In this document: positions 25,981 through 35,451 of the stretch, one piece after another | How positions within the stretch are numbered: the stretch's first letter is position 1 | How the letters are laid out: each line of letters starts with the position of its first letter | Assembly (NCBI RefSeq): GCF_026000435.1 | Contig: NZ_AP026764.1 | Location: 186,001-250,000, forward strand | Length of the DNA stretch: 64,000 nucleotides | Origin: Vibrio sp. STUT-A11 | GTDB lineage: Bacteria > Pseudomonadota > Gammaproteobacteria > Enterobacterales > Vibrionaceae | Reading direction: 5' to 3' | Translations under genes and position numbers: made by a program | Notes under the pieces: generated by a model | Told to the model about the DNA's origin: nothing | The model's database searches: none | The model's input: the letters and a program-made list of their open reading frames with translations, nothing else

Positions 25981-27093
25981 ATGTTCGAGTTTTCTTCATC
26001 CAAGCCGACTGTGTTGGTTATCGACGATATCCCCGAGAACCTCACACTGATGTACCAATTGCTCAAAGATGATTATAAAGTAAAAGGAGCAAACAGCGGT
26101 GAGCGTGGACTGACGCTTGCTAAAACAGCTAAACCTGATTTGATTTTGCTCGACATCATGATGCCGGAGATAGACGGTTATCAAGTGTGCCAGCGTCTAA
26201 AATCAAACCCAGTAACCAGTGATATCCCGATCATATTCCTCACTGCGAAAGCCGAAAGAGCTGATGAGCAGAAAGGATTAAAGCTGGGTGCCGTCGACTA
26301 CATTACCAAACCTATTAACCCTGAGATCGTGAAATCACGTGTTAAAACACATGTTTCTCTCAAAGTGGCTTCTGACACCTTAAAAGGTAAGAACCAAGTA
26401 CTAGAGCAAGAGGTCGAAAGACGAACCGCCGAGGCGTTGCGCCAAAAAGAAGAGTGCCACGCGATTCAAGACATCGCGTTCTACGCCATGATATCTCTGG
26501 CGGAAGCACGTGACAACGAAACGGGCAACCACATTAGGCGTACCCAAGCTTACATAAAACGTTTAGCAGAGCAATTACGCCAAAACACGCGTTATGCTTC
26601 AGAACTAAGCGACGGTTTCATTGATCTATTGTATAAATCAGCACCACTTCACGATATCGGTAAAATAGGTATTCCAGATATCATCTTGTTGAAAGAAGGC
26701 CCCCTGACAGACGATGAGTTTCAGGTGATGAAAACCCACACCACTCTTGGTTACGAAGCGATCAAAAACGCAGAGAAAGTAAGCGAGCAGCCAATGAAAT
26801 TTTTGACGGTCGCTAAAGAGATCGCCTACTCACACCACGAACGCTGGGATGGCAAAGGATATCCATTAGGGCTTGTTGGCGAACAAATTCCATTGTCAGC
26901 CAGACTAATGGCGGTAGCAGACGTCTATGATGCGCTGATCAGCAAACGAGTTTACAAAGCTGCCTTTACACATTTAGATGCCGTTCAGCTCATTTTATCC
27001 GGCAAAGGAACTCAATTTGACCCTGCAGTCATTGATGCCTTTGTAGAAATTGCAGATGAACTCAATACCATCGCACAAGAATATTCTAATTAG
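25981..27093 (+). CDS. Response regulator with HD-GYP c-di-GMP phosphodiesterase domain
   Basis: A cytoplasmic protein of 370 residues that degrades c-di-GMP when activated. I start it at ATG 25981, which has AAAGGAG in front; the longer frame would add a short unlikely leader. The N-terminal receiver domain has the acidic pair in LVIDDIPEN, phospho-acceptor Asp58 in ILLDIMMPE and the switch lysine in YITKPINPE. A linker helix precedes the HD-GYP domain, with complete metal and signature residues: HIRRTQAY, LHDIGKIGIPD, THTTLGYEA, HHERWDGKGYP. All catalytic residues seem present. The cognate sensor kinase gene follows 36 bp later. Output may affect the exopolysaccharide locus 10 kb away (inference). 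Confidence 0.95.
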   Translation: MFEFSSSKPTVLVIDDIPENLTLMYQLLKDDYKVKGANSGERGLTLAKTAKPDLILLDIMMPEIDGYQVCQRLKSNPVTSDIPIIFLTAKAERADEQKGLKLGAVDYITKPINPEIVKSRVKTHVSLKVASDTLKGKNQVLEQEVERRTAEALRQKEECHAIQDIAFYAMISLAEARDNETGNHIRRTQAYIKRLAEQLRQNTRYASELSDGFIDLLYKSAPLHDIGKIGIPDIILLKEGPLTDDEFQVMKTHTTLGYEAIKNAEKVSEQPMKFLTVAKEIAYSHHERWDGKGYPLGLVGEQIPLSARLMAVADVYDALISKRVYKAAFTHLDAVQLILSGKGTQFDPAVIDAFVEIADELNTIAQEYSN

Positions 27094-27129
27094 ATAAGAC
27101 GACCTTTTATAGAAGCTGCTGGGATAAAG

Positions 27130-29559
27130 ATGAAAGACAAGAAAATCACCACGCAATCGTGGATGTGGCGTTCAATGGTCAAAACCGGAATCATTCCCCT
27201 TATTCTGGTGGAGTCGGTTCTTATTGCCGTTTACCTGATAAGTAACCATTTTATCAGTACTGACAACATGGAATACATCTATACACAGGTAAACGAAGAA
27301 TTAAAAATATCATCGGAGAGAGAAGCGGCTGTCATTCGAGAAAAACTGCTTTCAATAGAGACCCTAACGACAATATACCGAAGCGAAACAGAACGAGTGT
27401 TATCAGAAACAGATACCATTGACCGCTCTGAAAAACCTAATCTGGCGGTGAGTGAAGACGGTGTCTTGTATTCTAAAGAGGATTTAGGTGGTTCAGCGTC
27501 TTTCTACTCTGGGTTTACTGCCGAAAAAGATTGGGAAAAGGTGTATAAGCTTGCTCACCTTGACCCACTAATGAAACAAGTTGAGCAAAGTAGTGATTTA
27601 GTTGCATCGATTTATTTAAATACTTGGGATTCTTACAACCGAATCTACCCTTGGTTCTACACCGTCGATCAGTACCCGCCTAACATGGACATCCCTGAGT
27701 ACAATTTTTACTACCTGGCGAATGCCGAAAACAATCCCGACCAGAAACTTGTTTGGACAGATGTTTACATTGATCCTGCGGGCCATGGCTGGATGGCATC
27801 CGCTATTGCGCCAGTCTATAACAAGGGTTTTCTCGAGGGTGTTGTTGGGCTTGATATCAAAGTCAGTGACATTATAGATAGCATTCAAAATCTAACCATT
27901 CCTTGGGGCGGATACGCTATTTTAGCGAGTAGCAACGGCACAATTATGGCTTTGCCACCACAGGGTGAACACGATTTTGGCCTGAGAGAACTGACTGAGC
28001 ACAGCTACCAACAAGCAATTACGAAAGAAATTTTTAAGCCTGAAGCGTTTAACTTATACAAACGCGACGACACCGCTAATTTGAGCATGCGTTTACTTAA
28101 AAACACCAATGGGCTTATGCAGATTACGCTTAATGGTGAAAATAAGTTAATCTCTTGGTCGACAATACCTGAAACCCAATGGCGCTTACTCATGATCGTC
28201 GGTGAGAACGAGATGTACGCCACTTCTCGTGCGCTTGAGCAAAAATACCATAACATTGGTTATATTCTTATCTGTGGCTTAGTGGCATTCTACACCCTGT
28301 TCTTGATCCTTATTTGGCGATCTTCCAAACAGATGAGCGAGTTTATTGCTCAGCCGCTGACTCAGATCCAAGGGATGGTAAATCAAGTTGGGCATGGTGA
28401 TTTTCAATTGGCTCATGAAGGCTTCCGTTTAAAAGAGCTTAACGAGACCGCAAACGCGCTCATCCAGATGAGTAGCAAATTAGATCGGTTGACCTCTGAA
28501 CTAACCGAGGCAAAACGTTCGGCAGAAGATGCAAACATAACTAAAAGCCAATTTATATCGAATGTCAGCCATGAGATCCGTACGCCGATGAATTCGATTC
28601 TCGGGCTATCTCACATATTATTAAATTCAGACCTCACGGAAGAGCAAAAGAATAACTTAATGAAAATTGATAAGTCTGGAAAACACTTACTCTCACTTAT
28701 TAACGACATTCTGGATCTCTCTAAACTTGAAGCGAATAAAATTGATATCGAGAATGTGCCGTTCAGTATCCAAGCGACCATTCAGGATGTCCAAGACATT
28801 TTCGAGCACAAAGCCAAACAAAAAGGTGTTGAGCTTTATACGAAAGTTGACCAGTCCATCCCTAAGCTGATTGGCGATCAGCTACGCATTAAGCAAATCC
28901 TCCTAAATTATGTTAGTAACGCCATCAAATTTACTAAAGGAGGAGAAGTAACGCTTGTAGTTGGAGTGATGGAAAGAACCGAAAAACGCATTCACTTGCA
29001 CTTTAGCGTCATGGACACAGGTATTGGTTTATCTGAACACGATCAAGCCGTCGTGTTTGACAGCTATCAGCAAGCCGATGCCTCTACGACCAGAAAATAC
29101 GGTGGTACTGGCCTTGGTCTCACTATTTCTAAACGTATCGCGGAATTAATGGGCGGCTATGTTGGTGTTGAAAGTGAGCTAGATAAGGGAAGCAATTTCT
29201 GGTTTACGATTGAACTTGAAATCGATCACTCCTCTGTATCAGCCATTTCCAAACACCAAGAAATCTCAAAATCGGTTATTCTTGATACCACTGAGGTTCA
29301 ATTAGACTGTGATATCAGGTCCATCGAGGAGTTTGAATCCAAAGTAAACCACCTAATGTCTTTGCTAGAAGAGTGCGATTTAGAGTCTGAGTTTTATTAT
29401 TCAAAACACCGGATCTGTTTTGAAAAGCTCAATGCTGAACTGAGTCGCTCGCTTGCTGAAGCCGTGTCAGCTTATAACTTTGACACTGCGATAGAGATTA
29501 TGACCCAAGTAAAAGTCGAGTTAAGTCAATACAAAGAGACCATGCAGCCAAACAAGTAG
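27130..29559 (+). CDS. Sensor histidine kinase with dCache-like periplasmic domain
   Basis: An 809-residue inner-membrane kinase, partner of the HD-GYP regulator. The first transmembrane helix is near residues 17-37. A large periplasmic region with dCache features follows (WTDVYIDPAGHGWMASAIAPVY, VVGLDIKVSDII), then a second helix near 377-397 and a HAMP segment. The HisKA domain has phospho-His481 (SNVSHEIRTPMNS). The HATPase domain has an N box LNYVSNAIKFTKGG, G1 MDTGIGLS and G2 GTGLGLTIS. After the kinase core comes an extra, mostly helical segment of about 100 residues with no phospho-accepting receiver and no clear Hpt histidine motif. It should pass phosphate directly to the upstream regulator. 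Confidence 0.93.
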   Translation: MKDKKITTQSWMWRSMVKTGIIPLILVESVLIAVYLISNHFISTDNMEYIYTQVNEELKISSEREAAVIREKLLSIETLTTIYRSETERVLSETDTIDRSEKPNLAVSEDGVLYSKEDLGGSASFYSGFTAEKDWEKVYKLAHLDPLMKQVEQSSDLVASIYLNTWDSYNRIYPWFYTVDQYPPNMDIPEYNFYYLANAENNPDQKLVWTDVYIDPAGHGWMASAIAPVYNKGFLEGVVGLDIKVSDIIDSIQNLTIPWGGYAILASSNGTIMALPPQGEHDFGLRELTEHSYQQAITKEIFKPEAFNLYKRDDTANLSMRLLKNTNGLMQITLNGENKLISWSTIPETQWRLLMIVGENEMYATSRALEQKYHNIGYILICGLVAFYTLFLILIWRSSKQMSEFIAQPLTQIQGMVNQVGHGDFQLAHEGFRLKELNETANALIQMSSKLDRLTSELTEAKRSAEDANITKSQFISNVSHEIRTPMNSILGLSHILLNSDLTEEQKNNLMKIDKSGKHLLSLINDILDLSKLEANKIDIENVPFSIQATIQDVQDIFEHKAKQKGVELYTKVDQSIPKLIGDQLRIKQILLNYVSNAIKFTKGGEVTLVVGVMERTEKRIHLHFSVMDTGIGLSEHDQAVVFDSYQQADASTTRKYGGTGLGLTISKRIAELMGGYVGVESELDKGSNFWFTIELEIDHSSVSAISKHQEISKSVILDTTEVQLDCDIRSIEEFESKVNHLMSLLEECDLESEFYYSKHRICFEKLNAELSRSLAEAVSAYNFDTAIEIMTQVKVELSQYKETMQPNK

Positions 29560-29717
29560 GTATGCCTCCTAGGTAGTAAAAAAGCAGCCGCTAAAATCAA
29601 ATCCGGTGCGTGTTTTTTATATTGATTGTCCGCGATGAAGCTGGCGCCCAAAACTAGTGGTGCGGATCATTTATTCAAGGTATGGTTGCATCAACAAAAC
29701 TCACAAAGGAATGACAG

Positions 29718-30203
29718 ATGAGCAGTGGTCAAAGAGATATTACCCTTCGCTTTTTAGCAGAACCTGGCGACGTCAATTTTGGTGGTAAAGTCCACGGCGG
29801 CGCAGTAATGAAATGGATAGACTTAGCTGCTTATGCCTGCTCGGCCGCCTGGAGTGGCAAATACTGTATTACCGCTTATGCGGGTGGGATTCGATTTGTT
29901 GCTCCGATTCATGTGGGTAACCTAGTTGAAGTCAGCGCAAAGGTGATTTACACCGGTCGCACCTCGATGCACATCGCTATTGATGTACAGGCAAGCGATC
30001 CCAAAGAAATGAAAAACCGTCTAACCACGCACTGTATTGTCATCATGGTGGCCGTAGACGAAGAGGGCAAACCAACAGACGTGCCTAAGTGGACACCTGA
30101 ATCCGATGAGGATAAAGCGTTAGAGCGCTCTGCCATTGCACTGATGAACATGCGTAAAGAAATCGGCGAAGAGATGGAAGCTCACGTAAAATACCTCAAG
30201 TAA
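29718..30203 (+). CDS. Acyl-CoA thioesterase, hotdog fold (YciA-like)
   Basis: A 161-residue hotdog-fold enzyme that hydrolyses acyl-CoA to free acid and CoA in the cytoplasm. The N-terminal motif FLAEPGDVNFGGKVHGGAVMKWIDLAAY holds the catalytic region: an Asn-Phe-Gly-Gly hairpin, then the long central 'sausage' helix with an acidic residue (Asp). The following strand GGIRFVAPIHVGNLVEVSAKV and SMHIAIDVQASDP are typical of the acyl-CoA hydrolase (BFIT/YciA) group. AAAGGAA precedes the ATG. The gene is alone on its transcript as far as I can see. Chain-length preference cannot be told. Confidence 0.92.
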   Translation: MSSGQRDITLRFLAEPGDVNFGGKVHGGAVMKWIDLAAYACSAAWSGKYCITAYAGGIRFVAPIHVGNLVEVSAKVIYTGRTSMHIAIDVQASDPKEMKNRLTTHCIVIMVAVDEEGKPTDVPKWTPESDEDKALERSAIALMNMRKEIGEEMEAHVKYLK

Positions 30204-30353
30204 CCACCGACAACAAGCGTTAATAACCGCCGCCCCTAAAGTTGTGTGAAGCAATATCATGGTTCTGCCATTTGTTTCACACACTCTCCTATCTTGTCAT
30301 AAATCTTTCACCTTGATTTGCTTAAATCCCTGCACTAATTTGGAAATGGATGA

Positions 30354-30608
30354 GTGTGGATCTTGGGACCTGTAAAAACCACCTTAAGTGAAGAAACGTT
30401 GACCAATTTGAAAGCGGTCGAATATCAATGGGTAAGAACGATGTATGTCGAGGGCTACAGTGAGGCCGAGATAAACCATTATATTCAAGCGTGCTTTGGC
30501 GGTGATGTGACCTTTGCCAACCTGTTTCGCCGTGTTGCACTGCAGCAAGAGAGTTTATATACCTTGCTCCAATATGTTGGATGCGCGCCTTCCAGCCGAG
30601 AGTTTTGA
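30354..30608 (+). CDS. Small hypothetical protein
   Basis: An 84-residue frame beginning at GTG 30354, with a GGAAATGGA stretch just upstream. The translation looks natural: a helix (SEETLTNLKAVEYQWVRTMY), the motif VEGYSEAEINHYIQACFGGD and a second helix (FANLFRRVALQQESLYTLLQ). There is no signal peptide or membrane segment. I do not recognise a family and the start is uncertain. It lies 150 bp after the thioesterase gene on the same strand and may be monocistronic. Confidence 0.5.
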   Translation: MWILGPVKTTLSEETLTNLKAVEYQWVRTMYVEGYSEAEINHYIQACFGGDVTFANLFRRVALQQESLYTLLQYVGCAPSSREF

Positions 30609-30825
30609 CGGCTAACCCTTCTACCTGCCCCTCCCTTTGCGGTTTTCCGCGATAGTTTTATGTGAAGTGCCACGCAGACCATTTCCAAGGTTCTATGTAA
30701 CCCATTACAAGGCCGATAATCTTGGCCTGCATCATCAATAACAAAACTATGTACTCATTCGTATAGTAAACATCATCACAGTACCCTGTGGTTGTTCAAC
30801 TACGTAAAGATCTGATTTTACGGGC

Positions 30826-30915
30826 ATAAAAAAACCTGAGCCGAAACCCAGGTTATGGTTACAAAAACCGTTAGTATTTGTGTCGTAAGGAACTAAGCTA
30901 ACAGCCAGCTATGCG
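30826..30915 (-). ncRNA. Candidate small RNA ending at an orphan terminator
   Basis: On the minus strand, AACCTG...CAGGTT followed by seven T residues (30857-30826) is a textbook rho-independent terminator, yet no minus-strand protein gene ends there: malG is already closed by its own terminator at 30985-31014. A -10-like TAATAT (minus strand, around 30936-30941) lies 16 bp after TTTTGG, so a transcript of roughly 90-100 nt is possible. The exact ends are guesses. Confidence 0.35.
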
Positions 30916-30984
30916 TAACGCCAATAAAAGCAAGATATTACTGATCAGCGGCCAAACCAAAAGTGTAATATCCGTGCTAAGTAT

Positions 30985-31014
30985 AAGGGCGACCTTCTGG
31001 TCGCCCTTTTCTAG
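30985..31014. terminator. malG: Rho-independent terminator of malEFG
   Basis: A strong stem AAGGGCGACC / GGTCGCCCTT with tetraloop-like TTCT, flanked by A and T tracts, lies about 35 bp after the malG stop on the minus strand. It can also terminate rightward transcripts. Confidence 0.88.
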
Positions 31015-31046
31015 TTATTCTTGTCAACCTCAAAGACCAGTTGAGA

Positions 31047-31937
31047 TTATCCTTTTACACCACCGGCGGTTAGACCACCAACCAACCAGCGCTGAGCAAG
31101 TAAGAATACTGCAGTGATTGGCACTGCTGATAGTACTGCAGCAGCGGCGAAATCGCCCCACAAGTAGTTTTGTGGGTATAGGTATTGCTGCATGCCTACT
31201 GCAAGTGTGTAAGAGTTTACATCAGAAAGTAGGAGTGATGCTACAGGAACTTCACCGATTACCATGATGAACGATAGGATAAATACTACAGCCAGGATTG
31301 GCACTGACAGTGGAAGCAATACCAAACGGAACGCTTGCCATGGTGTCGCACCATCCAGTGCTGCCGCTTCTTCCAGAGAAGAGTCGATACTTTCAAAGTA
31401 ACCTTTAATCGTCCAAACATGCAGTGCGATACCACCCAAGTAAGCGAAGATCAAACCACCGTGAGTATTCAAACCCAGGAACGGAATGTACTGACCTAGC
31501 TTGTCGAACAGAGCGTAAAGGGCAACCAGTGCCAACACTGCTGGGAACATTTGGAAGATCATCATCGCTTTTAGAATGGTGTTCTTGCCTTTAAACTTCA
31601 TACGAGCAAACGCATAAGCAGACGTTGTCGATAGCGCTACAATCAGAACCGCTGAGATACCACCTACTTTTACCGAGTTCCATAGCCAGGTCATTACCGG
31701 GAATGGAGGCGGTGTAACGGTACCATCTGCGTTAGTCACAGAGAACCCTAAAGCCAGTTTCCAGTGATCCAATGTTGGGTTATCAGGAATCAGACTACCC
31801 GTTGCAAAGTTACCTTCACGGAATGAAATCGCGATGATCATCAGCAAAGGGAAAATGATCAGTGCCAAGAACGCCCACATTGCAATATGAGTAGCCCATA
31901 CACGATACTTTAATGACTTACCTTGTACCATTGCCAT
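31047..31937 (-). CDS. malG: Maltose/maltodextrin ABC transporter permease MalG
   Basis: An inner-membrane permease subunit of 296 residues (E. coli MalG 296), with six transmembrane helices. The coupling-helix EAA motif is EEAAALDGATPWQAFRLVLLPL, which docks onto MalK. It pairs with MalF to form the channel that receives maltose from MalE. An AAGGAGAC ribosome site lies 8 nt before the ATG. The C-terminus GGLTAGGVKG matches the conserved MalG end. It is the last gene of malE-malF-malG, 12 bp after malF, followed by a strong terminator. Confidence 0.97.
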   Translation of the reverse strand: MAMVQGKSLKYRVWATHIAMWAFLALIIFPLLMIIAISFREGNFATGSLIPDNPTLDHWKLALGFSVTNADGTVTPPPFPVMTWLWNSVKVGGISAVLIVALSTTSAYAFARMKFKGKNTILKAMMIFQMFPAVLALVALYALFDKLGQYIPFLGLNTHGGLIFAYLGGIALHVWTIKGYFESIDSSLEEAAALDGATPWQAFRLVLLPLSVPILAVVFILSFIMVIGEVPVASLLLSDVNSYTLAVGMQQYLYPQNYLWGDFAAAAVLSAVPITAVFLLAQRWLVGGLTAGGVKG

Positions 31938-31949
31938 TATAATGTCTCC

Positions 31950-33524
31950 TTAATCTTGAGCTACTTTAGTTACACGTAGGTTTAGTAGAGCCAACGCGCC
32001 AACCAACAGGAAGATAAGTGTTGCTACCGCACTTGCCAGACCGAAGTCCTGACCACCAGCACCTTCAAATGCGATACGGTAGGTGTAGCTAACCAATAAG
32101 TCTGTGTAACCCGCTGGTTCTGAGGTACCAATCATGTTTGGACCACCGCCTGTTAACAACTGGATAAGTACGAAGTTGTTGAAGTTAAATGCAAAGCTTG
32201 CAATCAACAGTGGAGTCAATGGTTTAAGCATCATTGGCAACGTAATGCGGGTAAAGTTCGAGACAAAGTTCGCACCATCGATAGCAGAAGCCTCATACAG
32301 GTCATCTGGAATCGCTTTAAGCAGACCCATACATAGAATCATCATGTAAGGGAAACCAAGCCAGGTGTTTACAATCAGGATCATGCTTTTCGCCATGAAT
32401 GGGTCAGAGAACCAAGCCGGACTAATACCGAACAGACCTTCAAGTAGCATGTTGATCTCACCAAAGCTCTGGTTAAACAAACCTTTAAAGATCAGGATAG
32501 AAATAAACGCTGGTACCGCATAAGGCAGAATCAGTAAGAGTCGGTAAGCCGAACGGCCTTTTAGCTCTTCCCACTGAACCACACTCGCCAGTACCAAACC
32601 GATGATTAGAGTAAATAGTACGGTGAGGGCAGAGAAAACAATTGTCCAGATAAAGATGCTGATAAATGGTTCTTTGATACCGTCATCTTTCCAAACTCGC
32701 TCAAAGTTATGAGTACCGATGCCAACGACGAAACCTGGTGAAACTGTGCTGCCAACAAACTGACCATTTTCATCAATCGGCTGGTAGTAACCCGTTTCCA
32801 TATTTGGAAGCAGTGTTTCTTGAGTACGGTTGTTAAATAACGCCTCACCATCTTCTTGAAGGGTGTACAAAGGGACAACGGCTGCAAACTTACGCAGACC
32901 ACTCATACGAATGTCATCACCACTAGGAAGGTGAAGATCGACCCCGCTCAGCGCAGCACGATTGCTTACGATGGTTTTGATTTGTTCCTTTTCACCCGTC
33001 GCTTGTTGGATAGGCTCAAGATCCAAATCCGTTGCAGAGAAACCTTGCAGCTGGAAAGTCGGCGTAGCAAGCAGCTCACCGTCTTTTTCGACCACAATTT
33101 GATGTCCCTGTTCTGTTTTATACAAAGTAAACGGGTAGCTATCACCACTTTGATACGTTCTGTCCAAAAGTACAGTTTGAGCACGCTCAAAAGAGAGCTG
33201 GTTTTTTGCACTGTAGTTAGTAAACGCGAGACCTACGGTATACGCCAACGGGAAAAGGATGAACAAAATCATCCCTGCGATACCAGGGTAGATGTAACGG
33301 TGAGCGTAAGTTTTTTTACTACCAAAAATGTACAGTGCTAGCGCAGTAAGAATAATCGTAAGAAGTGCAAACGCAATCTCACCGCGCGAATACATAAGAA
33401 TTGTTGCGTAACCATTAATAATGCCGACTGTGCCTAAAAGTGCCCATTTAGCAAACACTTTTTTGCTGCTCGGAAGGTTGGCTGCTGGTGCTGTCATAGC
33501 TTTTGTACCTTGAACTGACTGCAT
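31950..33524 (-). CDS. malF: Maltose/maltodextrin ABC transporter permease MalF
   Basis: A 524-residue inner-membrane permease (E. coli 514). Helices in the first 110 residues are followed by the large periplasmic P2 loop typical of MalF (about residues 115-290), which contacts MalE. The remaining helices then follow, with the EAA loop YEASAIDGANFVSNFTRITLP that binds MalK. TGGGPNMIGTSEPAGYTDLL is also a conserved MalF segment. The start ATG at 33524 is preceded by AGG. It is cotranscribed after malE, with a hairpin in the 79-bp gap. Confidence 0.97.
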   Translation of the reverse strand: MQSVQGTKAMTAPAANLPSSKKVFAKWALLGTVGIINGYATILMYSRGEIAFALLTIILTALALYIFGSKKTYAHRYIYPGIAGMILFILFPLAYTVGLAFTNYSAKNQLSFERAQTVLLDRTYQSGDSYPFTLYKTEQGHQIVVEKDGELLATPTFQLQGFSATDLDLEPIQQATGEKEQIKTIVSNRAALSGVDLHLPSGDDIRMSGLRKFAAVVPLYTLQEDGEALFNNRTQETLLPNMETGYYQPIDENGQFVGSTVSPGFVVGIGTHNFERVWKDDGIKEPFISIFIWTIVFSALTVLFTLIIGLVLASVVQWEELKGRSAYRLLLILPYAVPAFISILIFKGLFNQSFGEINMLLEGLFGISPAWFSDPFMAKSMILIVNTWLGFPYMMILCMGLLKAIPDDLYEASAIDGANFVSNFTRITLPMMLKPLTPLLIASFAFNFNNFVLIQLLTGGGPNMIGTSEPAGYTDLLVSYTYRIAFEGAGGQDFGLASAVATLIFLLVGALALLNLRVTKVAQD

Positions 33525-33561
33525 AGGGAACCTGCTAGCGAATATAGAATAAGTATAGAAA

Positions 33562-33596
33562 AGTAAGGAGGAGTTACCCCCTCCTTAAAAAGGTGT
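33562..33596 (-). promoter_or_regulatory. Intercistronic hairpin between malE and malF
   Basis: A stem AAGGAGG / CCTCCTT with loop AGTTACCC lies in the malE-malF gap. It lacks a good T-run on the minus strand, so it probably acts as an mRNA-stabilising or partial terminator structure that leaves more malE than malFG message, as the REP element does in E. coli (function by analogy). Confidence 0.5.
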
Positions 33597-33603
33597 TACT
33601 GAA

Positions 33604-34782
33604 TTATTTAGTCATTTGTTTTTCTGCGTCAGCAAGTGCTGCATCGACAGATTGACGACCGTCAACAACGTTGATGATTGCGTTCTTAGCCGCACCCCAG
33701 AATGCATTCATTTGAGGGATGTTTGGCATGATTTCGCCGTTCATTGCGTTATCCATTGTTGCCGCGATTCGTGCATCAGAATCTAGCTCACGTTGGAATG
33801 AGTTAAGTGCTACCGCGCCCAATGGCTTGTCATCATTAACTTTACGCAGACCGTCGTTAGTTAGCAGGTAGTTTTCTAGGAATTCTACCGCTAGGTCTTT
33901 GTTTGGTGACGCAGTGCTGATACCTGCTGTTAGAACACCAACGAATGGCTTAGAAGACTGACCTTGGAATTTAGGTAGTGTAGTCACACCGTAGTTGATG
34001 CCAGACTTCTCGATGTTGCCCCAAGACCACGGACCGTTGATAGTCATCGCAGTTTCACCTTGGTTAAATGCAGACTCAGATACTGAGTAATCCATATCTG
34101 CAGAAATTACGCCTTTGTCTACCAGGCCTTTAACGAAAGACATAGAATCTTTCACACCTTGCTTAGCGATACCCGCGTCTTTAACGTCGTAGCCTTCAGA
34201 AGTGTATTTGAACGCGTAACCGCCATCAGCAGCCATTAGTGGCCATGTGAAGTACGGTTCTTTTAGGTTCCACATGATTGCAGATTTGCCGTCTTTCTTA
34301 AGCTTCGCGTCAAGCTCTGCAACTTCTTCCCAGCTCTTAGGTGGGTTAGGAACAAGATCTTTGTTGTAGATTAGAGATAGAGACTCAACCGCGACAGGGT
34401 AGCCGATCAGTTTGCCGTCGTAACGCACTGCATCCCATGCGAAATCAACGATGCCTTCCTGGATTTCTTTAGAAGGTTTGATTTCTGCTAAAAGACCAGC
34501 TTCTGCGTAACCACCAAAACGGTCGTGAGCCCAGAATACGATATCAGGACCGTCACCAGTCGCTGCAGTTTGTGGGAATCTATCTTGAAGGCCATCTGGG
34601 TGAGCCACTGTTACTTTAATACCAGTGTCTTCTTCAAACTTCTTACCAACTTCAGCAAGGCCGTTGTAACCTTTGTCGCCATTGATCCAAATAGTTAGTT
34701 GTCCTTCTTCGATGGCAGCATGCGCACCAAATGACCCCAAAGCAACAAGAGTACCTAGTGCTACAGCGCTTAACTTTTTCAT
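33604..34782 (-). CDS. malE: Maltose/maltodextrin-binding periplasmic protein MalE
   Basis: The substrate-binding protein of the maltose ABC importer, 392 residues (E. coli 396). The signal peptide (ALGTLVALGSFGAHA) is cut before AIEEGQL. The mature start QLTIWINGDKGYNGLAEVGKKF and GDGPDIVFWAHDRFGGYAEAGLL are almost identical in pattern to E. coli MalE, including the sugar-contacting Trp and Asp residues. AAGGAT precedes the ATG. It is the first gene of malEFG and is divergent from malK over a 669-bp control region. Confidence 0.98.
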   Translation of the reverse strand: MKKLSAVALGTLVALGSFGAHAAIEEGQLTIWINGDKGYNGLAEVGKKFEEDTGIKVTVAHPDGLQDRFPQTAATGDGPDIVFWAHDRFGGYAEAGLLAEIKPSKEIQEGIVDFAWDAVRYDGKLIGYPVAVESLSLIYNKDLVPNPPKSWEEVAELDAKLKKDGKSAIMWNLKEPYFTWPLMAADGGYAFKYTSEGYDVKDAGIAKQGVKDSMSFVKGLVDKGVISADMDYSVSESAFNQGETAMTINGPWSWGNIEKSGINYGVTTLPKFQGQSSKPFVGVLTAGISTASPNKDLAVEFLENYLLTNDGLRKVNDDKPLGAVALNSFQRELDSDARIAATMDNAMNGEIMPNIPQMNAFWGAAKNAIINVVDGRQSVDAALADAEKQMTK

Positions 34783-35451
34783 GTTCGTATCCTTTGTTAT
34801 ATTTTTGATGTAGGGCTAGTCCATTGAGGTTCAGCCGTATTTCGACATATATCATCTGAAATAATCCAGTATGTCTCATCCTCCTAATCCCTACGCCCTA
34901 TCAATTATGGCGTATTTTCGTGATCTATATCGTCAAGCATAGGAGACCCAAATCACAAAAAGGGCTTTTGTCGTGATCCACTTCAACTTTAGGTGGTGTA
35001 ATAATGTGATTTCCGCCCAACTCCTTCATTACTCCTCCTTTTTTACTCCTCCCCGTCTACTCCCCCCACAATTATTTCGATTGGGAGGATGTGACAAATG
35101 GAACAATCTTAGAAACTGCATCCATCCAAGAGTGGATGGTAAGAACCCTTTCCCAGCAACACTTATGCGTTAGGTGAAAATATGCTGGTTTTGCATTGCC
35201 ATACGAGTGGAATGTCATTGATTGGTGTTGTTTGTGGTTATTATTTCACGGGGGAGACAACGCTATTAATGTGGGGGAGAGAAACTCGTACTTGGCTGTG
35301 ACGGGTAGCACTTCTTAGGACAATTTATTGAAGTGCTACCCTACTTTTCTTATCAACTACCTTAACTTACCAATTCCTACAGTTACTGCTCGCTAGATAA
35401 TTCATATAATGATGAGTGGTGAAAATAAAAATTTGATCGAGGACGAGCTAC
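34783..35451. promoter_or_regulatory. Divergent malE / malK control region with MalT-box-like sites
   Basis: No gene is seen in these 669 bp. Sites resembling the MalT box GGGGA(T/G)GAGG occur at 34874-34883 (minus, GAGGATGAGA), 35031-35040 (minus, AAGGAGGAGT), 35045-35054 (minus, GGGGAGGAGT, 9 of 10), about 35058-35068 (minus), 35082-35091 (plus, TGGGAGGATG), and two G-rich relatives near 35250 and 35273. Two weak CRP-like sites (TGTGA-N6-partner) are at 35090-35105 and 35297-35312. The layout matches the MalT plus CRP control of the E. coli malEp/malKp pair. Confidence 0.72.

Larger units (their letters stand above)
30609..31046. other. Intergenic region with two terminators and a possible small RNA
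   Basis: No protein gene is evident in these 438 bp. Two hairpins stand out. One, at 30826-30857, has its T-run only on the minus strand; the other, at 30985-31014, ends the mal operon. The about 130 bp between them may encode a leftward small RNA (see separate entry). Confidence 0.5.

Noticed and set aside
32856..33341. 161-codon plus-strand frame inside malF
   Set aside because: It lies opposite the MalF periplasmic loop, is low in recognisable motifs, and MalF is certain.
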